Below, in pieces: positions 1-9,831 of a stretch of 64,000 nucleotides of DNA. The DNA is from Cryptomeria japonica (Eukaryota; Streptophyta; Pinopsida; Cupressales; Cupressaceae): assembly GCF_030272615.1 (NCBI RefSeq), contig NC_081407.1, positions 443,046,213 to 443,110,212 of the forward strand, read 5' to 3'. The translations under genes were made by a program, and so were the position numbers. The notes under the pieces are model-generated. The model had not been told where the DNA came from. It saw only the letters and a list, made by a program, of their open reading frames with translations, and searched no databases. Position 1 is the stretch's first letter. Every line of letters begins with the position of its first letter.

Positions 1-727
1 TTTCACATGGAACTCAAAAGGGAAGATAACTTGAAAATGTAACATGACAATCACATGAGAGATAATGAACTCGTGTCGAAATGTGTGCATAGAGCGATTG
101 AGACAAATGGGTCAAAATTTGTGGGGTTACCCCAACTTTTCCAAATGTCAAAGTTGGGGATAACAGAGAAATTAATTAAATAATAAAATTAAATAATGTT
201 GGAGGAAAAATGGTGAATAAATTAAATAATAAAAAATAATTAATTTATAGAAAAAAAATAGTTTAATTAAATAATTAAAAAAATATATTCATTAATATGC
301 ATAAAAGAAAAATGAAGAAAGGACGATAACATGCGAATGCATTAGCCAATTATAGATGTCTAAAGTAGCAATGCAAATCAAATGATAAATTAAATGACTT
401 GTGAAGTTTTGTTATCCTCAATTTAAGATCACTCAAATCATGGGATGACCCCTATGAACCTTGTTTGTTTTGTAGCCCAGGGCCTTTAAGCACACATATC
501 AAGAGCAATTTCTACTTGCTCTCATGCATGGTTTGATCCCTTGAGAAATTATTTTGATTGGATCTCTCCTTTGTGTTTTTGAAAATTTGATGAAAGTCTA
601 TTTTTAGGAGTTAGCCATTTTATTTAGGGTGCAAGGTCATATTTTTTCAGTGCAACTACACTCGTTCCACAGTTTGAAGTGTAGTAGTAGAGAATTTCTC
701 TATAACTACACTTGTTCTTCTTCCTTA

Positions 728-826
728 GTGTAGTTTGGGTTTTAAACTCCGAACTACACTCCTTCCTCCTTACATAGTGTGGTTTGGGTTTCAAAACCTG
801 AACTACATCCCTACCTTCATGTGTGG
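728..826. repeat. 49-bp tandem repeat with palindromic core, two units
   Basis: Two adjacent units begin at 728 (GTGTAGTTTGGGTTTTAAA) and 777 (GTGTGGTTTGGGTTTCAAA), a spacing of 49 bases. Each unit reads into its own near reverse complement (CCGAACTACAC or CTGAACTACATC), so it is a near-perfect dyad. The same palindrome with the same 49-bp spacing is recovered at 30174 and 36903 once element C is removed. Confidence 0.65.
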
Positions 827-1380
827 CATTTAATGCCAACTGAAATGTCATTTATAAATTAGTTTTTTACTCATTTTTAGTCATTTGTTCTCTCATATTT
901 TTGTTTTATCATGTCACATATACCTTAGTGGTGAGATTTTTGCTCATTTTTGTGCCCCCATCACATGTTCTTAAGGTATTTTTCATCATTCTTCTATCTT
1001 CCTTTTGATTTCAGTTATTGTTTAGTATGTTTTCCTTATTTTTTATTTTTTTTCATTTTTCACATTTTTTTGCATAGGGTTTATCCCCATGGTTCTCACA
1101 ACCTCTTCAAGTGTTACCAAGTGCTTATCCAATGAGGAGGTAGGGGTTATTCCTCATGTTTAACCATTGAATGCCACACTTTCACCTTACAATTGAAGGG
1201 ATTATTCCTCGAGTTGCATTCCCTCCTATTCGTGCAAACCCTCATGTGTTTGAGTTTTAAAACCCCAAACCACATAGTCTCACATTTCCACCTTGCATGT
1301 GTAGTTCAAAGAAAATTCTCAGAACTTTTTCCAGTGTAGAGCGAAGAAAATTCTTTGAACTAAACATGTGAGTTAGTGTT

Positions 1381-1385
1381 CCCTC
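1381..1385. repeat. Probable degenerate target site duplication of E, left copy
   Basis: CCCTC abuts the start of the E 5' LTR. The matching position after the 3' LTR (27509-27513) reads CCATC. One mismatch in five fits an old insertion. Confidence 0.45.
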
Positions 1386-1942
1386 TATTAGACTTGTGTG
1401 AATATTATTTTCATTGATGTCAAACTAGCTATCCGGTCTGGACCAGATAGTATGTGTAGTGTTGTGTTACCCAGATTGTTCAGGATAATTTTTGCAGCCA
1501 ATATGTGTATTTCTTCATTATGGATAGATGCTATGATGCAGTTAGATGAAGATGATATGATGAGGTTATCTCTGGAAGATATTCATTCTAGAATTTTAAG
1601 TTCTCATTAGTCTCGGTATCGATTATGAGTTTCGATATTAATTGTTTTGGTCTTGGCCATAGTATCTCTTCGAATTTCATGTTACAGTAGTCTTGGTATG
1701 TGTGGAGTCTATATCTTTGGAAGATTGGAGAATTATACTTAATTTTGTAATAATGGGTTAGTATCTTTGGGTCTGGATGACCCTACCCCATTCTGGTAAT
1801 ATCGGTATATGCATTGGCAAATGAAGTATGAAAAAAGAAGCATGTAGAGATCTTACGGAGGCTGACGTGAGTGTCTTGTTTATGTTGGATATTGTGTTGG
1901 TCTTGGCCGACACACTATTTCATGTTTATATCTTCCAGTATA
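1386..1942 (+). repeat. E 5' LTR, first part (split by D)
   Basis: Starts TATTAGACTTGTG where the 3' LTR starts TGTTATACTTGTG, so the terminal TG has become TA. It runs parallel to 26159-26717 up to the CCAGTATA just before the TA repeat, where element D inserted. It contains the GATGTCAAACTAGCTAT segment near the start that also marks the 3' LTR. Confidence 0.8.
1938..1942. repeat. Target site duplication of D, left copy (GTATA)
   Basis: GTATA directly precedes the D 5' LTR and is repeated at 15518-15522 directly after the D 3' LTR. Confidence 0.75.
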
Positions 1943-2890
1943 TGTTGGACATTGATGTTGCTAGGATATGTTGTTGTCATTGATGTCAACATATTCCTAC
2001 GATTTATTGCTCCGGTGGTTGCATATTGGTTTATTGGGATCATGGTTCAGTATATGGAGTATTCCTAGTATCATTATATGCTTTTGTATTGGTTTCAGTG
2101 ATCCAGCAGCTTAATTAATCATATCATATGGTCTGGTTTGTAGTTTGGTTTTTTTTATCAATACTTTGCAAAGTTCGGTATTTCCTCCAGTATATTTTGG
2201 TGTGATCAGATCTCGTGTTGTAATTTTGGGAGAATATTTTGGATGTTCATATGTATCTACATTTCAGATGGTTCATGAATTGCTTCTCTGCAAGCTATCT
2301 TTCTAGTATGAGTTATTGTTGTTTGAGTGTTCTTGAGTTTTAGGTGTTGATCAATGAAGATTTGATAAGTGGTGTTGGTGCAATTATTTTAGATGGTTCT
2401 AATGTGCTTGTTGGTGTATCTTGATTGTGTTCTATTTGTTTTGGTGGTCTGCATTGATTCTTGTGCATGTTCTTGGTGATTTTGTTGATCCGATGATATT
2501 CTTCGTGTTATGCAGTATTCTTGGTGGTGTAGTGTGTTGTGGTTGATTTTGGCAAGATTTCCGGTGGTGATGCGTGTTTGGAGATTTCGTTTATGTCCAT
2601 GTTATGTCATGTATATAATTATATTGGTCCAGTGGCCAATATTTATATTGTGTGATATAATTTTGTAATTGTGAGATGAGGTTTTAGCCGACCTTGTTGC
2701 CAAGGTTGATGATCGGTATATATAGATGATTTAGTCATGTAATTTGTGTGTCGATGTAGTGCCTGCATTATCAGAGAATGGTAAAGGTGAGAACAAGCAA
2801 ATACATCCTTTGACATTGTGATTGAGAAGAGATTGAAGTGTTGTAGGGCAAACAAATTTGCTTAACCGAAATTGTCATCAAGCATAAGGA
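1943..2890 (+). repeat. D 5' LTR, 3'-truncated
   Basis: Matches 14176-15128 of the D 3' LTR from TGTTGGACATTGATG to GGCATAAGGA or AGCATAAGGA. It then jumps directly to the gag leader (CGCTTGAGGAGAT), so about 390 bases of LTR end plus the PBS are missing. A TATATATA box lies at 2717-2724, downstream of a GCCGACCTTG stretch also found in other LTRs of the window. Confidence 0.8.
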
Positions 2891-2919
2891 AAAAGTCTGA
2901 CCGCTTGAGGAGATTTGGG

Positions 2920-3083
2920 ATGGAAACTTGAGTTGTTTTCTTTAAGAGGGAGAGTCTGAGATTTGATGGAAGTAACTATTCTATATGGAAGAACCAGATG
3001 GAGGTGCACTCGAAATATCTTGGAGAGGATTACTGGAAGATTACAAAGGATGTCTATTTTTCTCCTTAGAATGGACCAGTTAC
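2920..3083 (+). pseudogene. D gag, N-terminal fragment before the A insertion
   Basis: Reads as the start of a Copia gag (UBN2 type): after an early stop it gives the typical LRFDGSNYSIWKNQMEVH stretch, followed by a WKITKDV-like segment. The frame stops once more just before the insertion. The match to C gag (LDGTNYGIWNIRMETHL) supports the call. Translation resumes after element A at 9832 within the same protein (TATEIKDAK), so A split this gene. It is not functional. Confidence 0.75.
3079..3083. repeat. Target site duplication of A, left copy (GTTAC)
   Basis: GTTAC immediately precedes element A and is repeated at 9827-9831 immediately after it. Confidence 0.9.
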
Positions 3084-3866
3084 TGTTAGGATTCCCAAAG
3101 ACACTGAGAGGGGGGGTGAATTAGTATCTTACCAATTAATGGATTTTCTAACTTATTAAATGAATTGCATGCCAAAACAGAGTACCGGTAAACCATAAAT
3201 AATGCAGTAAATAAGATCAGTAATCACAACATAGAAAGCACACCATAACACAATATTTTTAACGAGGAAACTCGATGTGGGAAAAACCTTGGTGGGATTC
3301 ATGACCCACAATATTCGCTCACTGGCCAATAAGTGAATATTACTTACAAATGTGATGCCTGCACATGCAGGAAGGCTCACTGCCTAGAGCTCACTGCTCA
3401 AATACAAAAAAGGGAAGTCTCACTGACTTACAAAATGGAATATGTACATCCAATATCATGTACTGCTTCGGTTCAGCATCTGCTATGCTAGGTTCAGTAC
3501 CAGTTTAAGCTCATACAACTTCCATAAACCTTATTCCAAAATCTGCCTTAATATTTGCATCTTCCTATTACATTCCATCTATGCTTCTACAAATGATTTA
3601 CAAGATCTCATACTTATATGAGTCCTATTACAATTCACCTTGTCGGCTTTACAAAAAGATTTTACAATTAAATACAAAATATAGTAAACAAAATCATGTC
3701 GACTGGGGTGTCAGTAAACATATTTGTCATTGTCGCTATCATTGTCGTTGCTTGTGCCTATGCCGGTGTCTGTGTCTATGTCGGTGCCATAGGATTTTAA
3801 GGTTTCCATCAATGACAATACCTTCAATCACCTACAATTTCTCATTGGAGTGTGCATTTTCCAACA
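3084..3866 (-). repeat. A 3' LTR
   Basis: Element-strand start TGTTGGAAAATGCACACTCC at 3866, end CCTAACA at 3084. It is near-identical to 9048-9826 by eye. It contains the GTCATTGATG block, the ACCTTGGTGGG/GGTTTTTCCCACA block and the C-rich GATTCACCCCCCCTCTCAGT end that are shared in diverged form by the other LTRs of the window. Confidence 0.9.
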
Positions 3867-3879
3867 ATCTCCCCCTTTG
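3867..3879 (-). promoter_or_regulatory. A polypurine tract
   Basis: Element-strand CAAAGGGGGAGAT abuts the 3' LTR and would prime plus-strand DNA synthesis. A second polypurine copy lies about 140 bases upstream (CTCCCCCTTTGGC near 4010 on the plus strand). Multiple tracts are a Sirevirus trait. Confidence 0.85.
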
Positions 3880-4076
3880 GCATTGATGGCAACACTCATG
3901 AGAAAAAGCCAAAAGTGTTCTCCAAAAGTCTTACCAAAATTGTGTGCTCCCCTTGAGCAGATGATATCTTCTATCATATCCTTACTCTTTTTTCTCATCC
4001 TCTACTACTCCCCCTTTGGCATCAATGACAAAGGTTGTCAGTCAATGTCAATTGAGTGTAGTTTTGGTCTGGATCC

Positions 4077-7000
4077 CTATAGCCGATTGGTTACAATCTG
4101 ATATAGATTTGCTAATGTAGAATTTAGTTTGTTATAGAACCTCTCACTATCCTTTAGTGTTGCTTCTATTCTTTGGATTGTACCGGTGGGTATGTGCATT
4201 TTCTCTTCCGGTGTCTTAAGTCCTGGAACAAGAGCCTCAGAAATATCTTTTCTCAAAGAGATGAGGATATCTAGTTTAGTACCTAGTCTGCGTTTTTGTT
4301 TCTTTGCTTTAAAATTTAATCTTTCCTTATATTTTTCAAGTTTTTCAATTTTCTCTTCATAGTCGGTAATTTCCTGTTCTACTACCGATATGGTGTCTAA
4401 TGAACCTATTAAATTATCAGCAATATTATTGATTTCCTTATGTTCTTTGTTGATCTCTATATCTATATCCTCTATCAAAATGTTTGTCTTACATGTATCT
4501 CTGTACAATTTCTTGAAGTCAAAAATTGTCTTTCCTAGTGCTGGTAATAATGTATCAATATGTTCCTTACTCTTCTTTACTGTCTCCTCAAAGAATTTTT
4601 CCTTCTCTTTATTTATTTTCTCTCTGAAAGTTTCCTCAATTGTTAGTAGATTATCGGTTATATACTTAGACAATGTATCTAATTGGTTTAAAGAATCTTT
4701 GTTTTCTATGTTACACTTGTGTGCAATCATCTTCAAAATTGGTATGGTGTCATCAATTGCCTTATATGCAAGTGCCTTGCAATCAGTTATTTTCTTAATT
4801 GAATCAAGCAACACCTTTGTTACATTGGTTGGTCAGAATTCTGTCAGTGAAGACCAGATGATTGCCCAACTATCTTAACAATCTGTAATCCGCCAGTGTG
4901 AGGAACCTCTTTGCTTATGGTGACCTCTGGTAGGTCAATTTGAGTCTACATTTCTACTAGCAAGGGTTTAGGTTTCTCAGCTGATGTCAATGGCACAGTC
5001 TCTGTTTGAACCTTTAGCTCATCCTTCTTCTCTTCTAATTTCTCAGTATGTACCTTAGTCTGTTTCTCAGAGATTTCCACTGCTGGTATTTCTGATTGTG
5101 ACTCTATGTTTTCTACCGGTTTCTCTGTGTTTACCTCTAAATTGTCTACAGTCGATATCTCAATAGATTTGTCAGTACTATGAGTTGTCGGTTCCTCATT
5201 AGATACATCAGTATGTACACCAGTGGTATCTGCCTTTCCCGTATCCAAAGGGTTAGTTGACTATTTAGTTTGTTTCTCAACCCCAATTTCAATATTGCCA
5301 ACTATGTCCTCAGCATTTGTCTCAACTGTAATGTCTTCTACCGGTGGCTTAGTTGCCACATCTCTCTTCTCACTTGTCTCCTTATCAACCCCAATGTTTA
5401 CTTCCTGTGTGTCAATATTCATTGTATACAACACCTCAGAATTAGGATTTATGTCCTCGTGTGTTGTCTCCATACTCTCAACATTATCTATTGTCGGTGG
5501 TGTATCAACAGTTTGTGCCTGTGGAGTATCAGAAGAAGGTGGGGGCAAGTTATCTGTTATCTTTATGCTCGGAGATCCACCTACCTTGCCTTTACCTTTA
5601 TCCTTTTCTTTTTGATAGACTTTAAAAGTCTTTGTTCATTTAAGCTCTTCTTGTTTTTCCTTTTCTACAAAGAATATATCTCACTTATTCGTTGTCTCTT
5701 TTGTGATCTCATTTACTCTACCAGCCATTAATGCTACATGTCAGTGACCGGTTGAAAATACTATCCAGTTTGCCTCACTTATTAGTTCATCAATCTATTA
5801 TGTTGAATTTACTGGGTGAACTACAAGTAGTTTTTCTATCTTAATCTTCTTGTCTAGTTCCACAATTGCTAACCTTTTAGCATCTAACCTTATGTACAAG
5901 TCATTGGGTAAATCATCTACAACCTTAATCAGAAATTTTTTGTAGATATCCAAGTGTAGGATAACACTGTTTTCTATGCTTTCTTTTTCTTCATTTGAAA
6001 ATGTGTTATACAACTTGCTAATGTTCGATAAGTTACCATCTTCAGTTATTTCATGTAGAAGATTGTCAAGTGGAGGTATAACTTGTTTTACTTTCTTCTT
6101 TCTTGGAGTTATTTTCTTTGCCAGAGGCCTAACTGCCTGTTATTTATGTCTTGTTCTCTTAGGTGTAGGAGCGGGTACCAGTGAGGGTTTTCTTTTTCTT
6201 TCTACCCTTTTAAAATCTGTCGATATTTCACTATCAAAGGAGGTAGCAACTGGTGAAAGATGTGTTTCTAGTTGTAATCCTTCCAAGTCACTCTCCTTAA
6301 TACCAGTTTTATTCAATATGTCTTCCTTGATTGCTTTTGTCTGCCTTGTTCCTTTTCTAACTATTTGTTCAGTTTTCTTTATTCTTTTCTGTGACTGAAT
6401 GTTTCTTTCAATTGTTTCCGCATTTCCAAATACTTTCTCTGTTGGCTCTTTAGGGGCTTCTAGAAGGTCTTTTTCATAAGTTTCTATTATGTTCTCATTA
6501 GCCTCATATCCTATCTCTGTAACCCAAACTGTCCTTGGGACCACTGCTTCTATCCAGATTTCATCTTTCTTTATCACAAAGCATATCTCCTTTTGATATT
6601 TGTCAACTATAGATTGAGATAGCCTTATCCTAGTTTTCATCCTAGCCTTCAATGCCCGAAAATGTTCATTTATGTTCTTTTCCCTATCATCTCCCATGTT
6701 GTTGAGAATATCCAGAAGTTGTTTTCCTACCGGTATGTCAAATCTAAAATCCTTTTTACCAATACTGGGAACTTCCCTGGTGATATATAGCAGTAAGAAT
6801 ACAAGTAAGTTGCCAAATATGAATGTCCCTTTCTTGTCCCCTTTGATTTTCTTCAGATTATCTATTAGCTCATCTTTTAACCATTTGCATATGTCAATCT
6901 TTGCATTGTTATTTACCATGTCATAAGCACTTTTGATACATAAGCTAGAGACATAGTTTAATCTGTTGGCATGTGTAACTCTGTATGCAAGAATCATGCT

Positions 7001-7561
7001 AATGAATCTTACATTGATATCCTTTACATCATTTACTCTTAGGGATCTCTTGTCAAAGGTTGCGCCTGTTAGGGTCATTACAGTGTCATTTGGAACCTTT
7101 TTAGTTTTGTCAGGCCTGCTACCGGTGGAAGGTAAGCCTGTCACTGCCCTAACTGCCTCTTTTGTTATCTTGTGAATGTAATCCAACCAAAATAACTCCC
7201 CATGAACTTTTCTTAGCACAATCCTTATAACATCCTTTGGAAAATCAGGGATACTAAGAATCTCCACAAAACCTAGGGTTTCAACTATCTTATGTTCCAA
7301 TTTCACATTTCCATTAACATCACAAATTACTGTTCTATACATTTTCATTATCTCTTCAGCTCCCAATTCTTCAATATGACAATGTATGTAAATTCTAGGA
7401 TCCTCAGCATAAGCAACTCCTTTGGGTATTTTTGAAAAAGCTCCTAGGGTATCATCTTTCTTTACAATTTTGGGAATGATTTTAAATACAGGTCTAGGGC
7501 ACTTAACAACTTCAATTACAGTAGGGTTTGCAATGAATTCAGGTGCAGAGGAGGAAGCCAT
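4077..7561 (-). pseudogene. A ORF2: large protein of unknown function, non-pol
   Basis: The ATG at 7561 opens MASSSAPEFIANP, matching the start of ORF2 in B. The first 473 codons are open (7561-6140). The conserved N-terminal domain includes the HCHIEELG, FPKDVIRIVL, TKEAVRAVTGLPSTG and VRFISMILAYR stretches. It is followed by a basic Lys/Arg segment, a VILHLDIYKKFL segment (about 5940), an acidic Thr/Glu/Val-rich segment (5550-4946), and a C-terminal coiled coil of 245 codons (4814-4077) starting LLDSIKKITDCKALAYKAID. Stops and frameshifts separate the blocks. Total length is about 1,160 codons, longer than in B mainly in the acidic segment. The 'TGLPxxG after a helical ITxEAV' pattern vaguely recalls plant mobile-domain proteins, but I cannot assign a family. 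Confidence 0.8.
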
Positions 7562-7703
7562 TGTATAAATACCTTAATCTGCCTTTAGGTTTGAATGCTT
7601 GAATGATTTGCTTCACTTCTCGCTATGGATGCCTTCACTCGGGATTTTTGCGCTCTAAGGAAATTTGAATGCTCGGTGAATGAAAAAGAGCCAAAACACT
7701 TTC

Positions 7704-7709
7704 TTTATA
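7704..7709 (-). promoter_or_regulatory. Putative internal TATA box upstream of A ORF2
   Basis: TATAAA on the element strand, 143 bases upstream of the ORF2 ATG. Element B has TATAAA 149 bases upstream of its ORF2 ATG, preceded in both by CATTAAATGTGGT and followed by a similar leader containing CATTCAAA. Conservation of spacing suggests a separate ORF2 promoter; transcription is not shown. Confidence 0.45.
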
Positions 7710-7862
7710 ATGTCATTTCCTTCAACTACCACATTAAATGCTTGTCGTTTAAGTGAAACTTAACATATTTGTCGGTAAAGAAGTATTTCAACTTATCACC
7801 ATCAACCGAGGGTACATTAGCATGTTTTTCAATTTGTTACCATACCTCCAAAAAGGTTCTTT

Positions 7863-8976
7863 TCAGTTAGATGAAGAATCTCCTGTCGATGGAGTGATAC
7901 TTTGTTCTACCAGTGAAGAAATAGCTTCATTAACATTCATATCTGACTTTCTAATCCATTGTTTTGAAAATTCTTGTTTTACCTCTTCAACCTTCTCTTT
8001 ACCTTTCAAACTGGGTTCTTTTTTATTTGTCGGTGATGCCTTACTTTTACAGAATTTTGCAATATGTCCAATCTTGTTACAAGCATAACAAGTCGCATTG
8101 TTTTTCTAAATAGCTTTTCCATATCCTATGCCGGTATGTGTTCTGCATTGATTAGATAAGTGTCCAAATCTTCCACAAACATAACATCTTACATTCATTC
8201 TACGATTTTCTGAATTATGACCAACTTTGTTGCATTTAGAACATTGACCGGTGGGTGCATTAGTGTTCTGATAGTTTCTAGATCTACATTGATTTTCTCT
8301 ATGACCATACTTGTTACATTTAAAACATTTTCTATTGAATTTGTAGGCATTAGGTTGTCTTACCGGTTTACTGTGATCATGATTGTTTGCATTACCGGAG
8401 CTTTCACCAATTTCAAAGCCAAGGCCATTTGTATCTCCATTGGGTTTCTAGTTTTTCAACATGTCATCAAGTTCCTCTGAAATTTTCTTGAATTTCTCTT
8501 TGTGTTGATTTGCAGTAGCCAACGCATTTTCCAAGAAATCTTTCTGTCTCATGAGTTCAGTCTTATCATGCTCCAAGTGAATTATATTTGTCTTCAACAT
8601 ATCACTTTCATGACTGAGTCGTAGATTTTCATTTCCAGCATCATTGATTCTCCTAGCCAATTTATCTTCATTCTTCTTTCAGTATTCAATGTCTTTACAA
8701 AACCTCATAGTCATATCTTGCATCTCACTCCTCAAGGCCATGTTTTCCTACTTCATCTTGCTTATAAGATCATTAAGAATTTCTTTTTCATCATCATCAC
8801 TTTGTATCTTCTCATGAAGTTCTCTTCTTTTGTTCCTAGCAATAGTGAGATTTGCTTGAAGTCCTTGAATGATTTCCTGTGCAGCCTTCAGATCATCTTC
8901 AAGTTTCATATTCTTCAACTTTTCTGCATCATAATCTGCAAGAGTTGTTTCCAATTTGCTTTCTCAGGTTTTCCAT
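7863..8976 (-). pseudogene. A ORF1: coiled-coil protein with four CCHC zinc knuckles
   Basis: Starts at an ATG on the element strand (8976) shortly after the PBS and ends at TGA (7863-7865). The N-terminal two thirds are heptad-like (LADYDAEKLKNMKLEDDL, then MARRINDAGNENLRLSHESD). Then come four CX2CX4HX4C knuckles between 8327 and 8049, e.g. CFKCNKYGHRENQC and CYACNKIGHIAKFC. In knuckle 2 the last Cys codon has become Arg (B keeps Cys). A one-base insertion near codon 10 and several stops break the frame. This is the likely gag-like, RNA-binding product of the family. It lacks the UBN2 capsid domain seen in C and D. Confidence 0.85.
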
Positions 8977-9033
8977 TTGTACCAATGTCAGAATCTTCCT
9001 CACACTATTAGGCTTTTGAAAGTAGAGGACCAG

Positions 9034-9045
9034 GCTCTGATACCA
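9034..9045 (-). promoter_or_regulatory. A primer-binding site (initiator-Met tRNA type)
   Basis: Element-strand TGGTATCAGAGC, two bases inside the 5' LTR, the standard plant initiator-Met tRNA primer site. Confidence 0.9.
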
Positions 9046-9047
9046 AT

Positions 9048-9826
9048 TTTTAGGATTCCCAAAGATACTGAGAGGGGGGGGTAAATCAATATCTTACCAT
9101 TTAATGGATTTTCTAACTTATTAAATGAATTGCATGCCAAAACAGAGTACCGGTAAACCAAAAATAATGCAGTAAATAAGATCAGTAAACACAACATAGA
9201 AAGCACACCATAACAAAATATTTTTAATGAGGAAACCCGGTGTGGGAAAAACCTTGGTGGGATTTGTGACCCACAATATTCGCTCACTAGCCAATAAGTG
9301 ACTATTACTTACAAATGTGGTGCCTGCACATGCCGGAAGGCTCACTACCTAGAGCTCACTGCTCAAATACAAAAAAGGGAAGTCTCATTGAATTACAAAA
9401 TGGATTATGTAAATCCAATATCATGTACTGCTTCAGTTCAGCATCTGCTATGCCAGGTTCAGTATCAGTTTAAGCTCATATAACTTCCATAAACCTTATT
9501 CCAAAATCTGCCTTAATATTCGCATCTTCCTATTACATTCCATCTATGCTTCTACAAATGATTCACAAGATCTCATACTTATATGAGTCCTATTACAATT
9601 CACCTTGTCGGCTTTACAAAAAGATTTTTATAATTAAATACAAAATATAGTAAACAAAATCTTGTCGGCTGGGGTGTCGGTAAACATCTTTGTCGTTGCT
9701 GGTGCCAGTGCTTGTGCCTGTACCGATGTATGTGCCTGTGCTGGTGCCATAGGATTGTAAGGTTTCCATCAATGACAATACCTTCAATCACCTACAATTT
9801 CTCATTGGAGTGTGCATTTTCCAATA
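9048..9826 (-). repeat. A 5' LTR
   Basis: Partner of 3084-3866. The outer terminal dinucleotide reads TA instead of TG on the element strand (plus strand ends CCAATA), a G-to-A change. The target duplication GTTAC follows directly. Confidence 0.9.
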
Positions 9827-9831
9827 GTTAC
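9827..9831. repeat. Target site duplication of A, right copy (GTTAC)
   Basis: Repeats 3079-3083 exactly; D gag continues immediately after it. Confidence 0.9.

Larger units (their letters stand above)
1..1385. other. AT-rich non-coding flank left of element E
   Basis: I see no supported gene here. The first 300 bases are strongly A/T-rich with short homopolymer runs. From about 640 to 1380 the sequence holds several imperfect copies of a motif built around GTAGTTTGGGTTTTAAA and its reverse complement. Similar sequence occurs around 30120-30217 and 36893-36930, so this is probably part of a dispersed repeat into which elements E and C inserted. Short open frames here have no recognisable composition. 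Confidence 0.5.
3084..9826 (-). mobile_element. Element A: non-autonomous LTR retrotransposon with ORF1 and ORF2, no pol
   Basis: Lies on the minus strand inside D gag with perfect GTTAC duplications. It has a 779-bp 5' LTR (9048-9826), a 783-bp 3' LTR (3084-3866), a PBS matching initiator-Met tRNA and a polypurine tract. Between these are two protein frames: ORF1 (coiled coil, zinc knuckles) and ORF2 (large protein of unknown function). I searched the translated frames for DSG protease, HHCC/DDE integrase, YVDD RT and RNase H motifs and found none. Element B at 47435 is a close sibling with the same order, so this is the family's real structure and not a chance deletion of pol. Confidence 0.9.

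Noticed and set aside
4390..5731. Open frames on the plus strand across element A (e.g. 162 and 153 codons)
   Set aside because: They are antisense to A ORF2, whose minus-strand frame is supported by the homologous protein in B; the plus-strand translations are Cys/Phe/Leu-rich antisense artefacts.
4077..7561. ORF2 as an envelope-like gene of a Sirevirus
   Set aside because: Some Sireviruses carry an env-like frame after pol, but ORF2 here has no signal peptide or transmembrane segment that I can see, begins with a soluble domain, and there is no pol before it.
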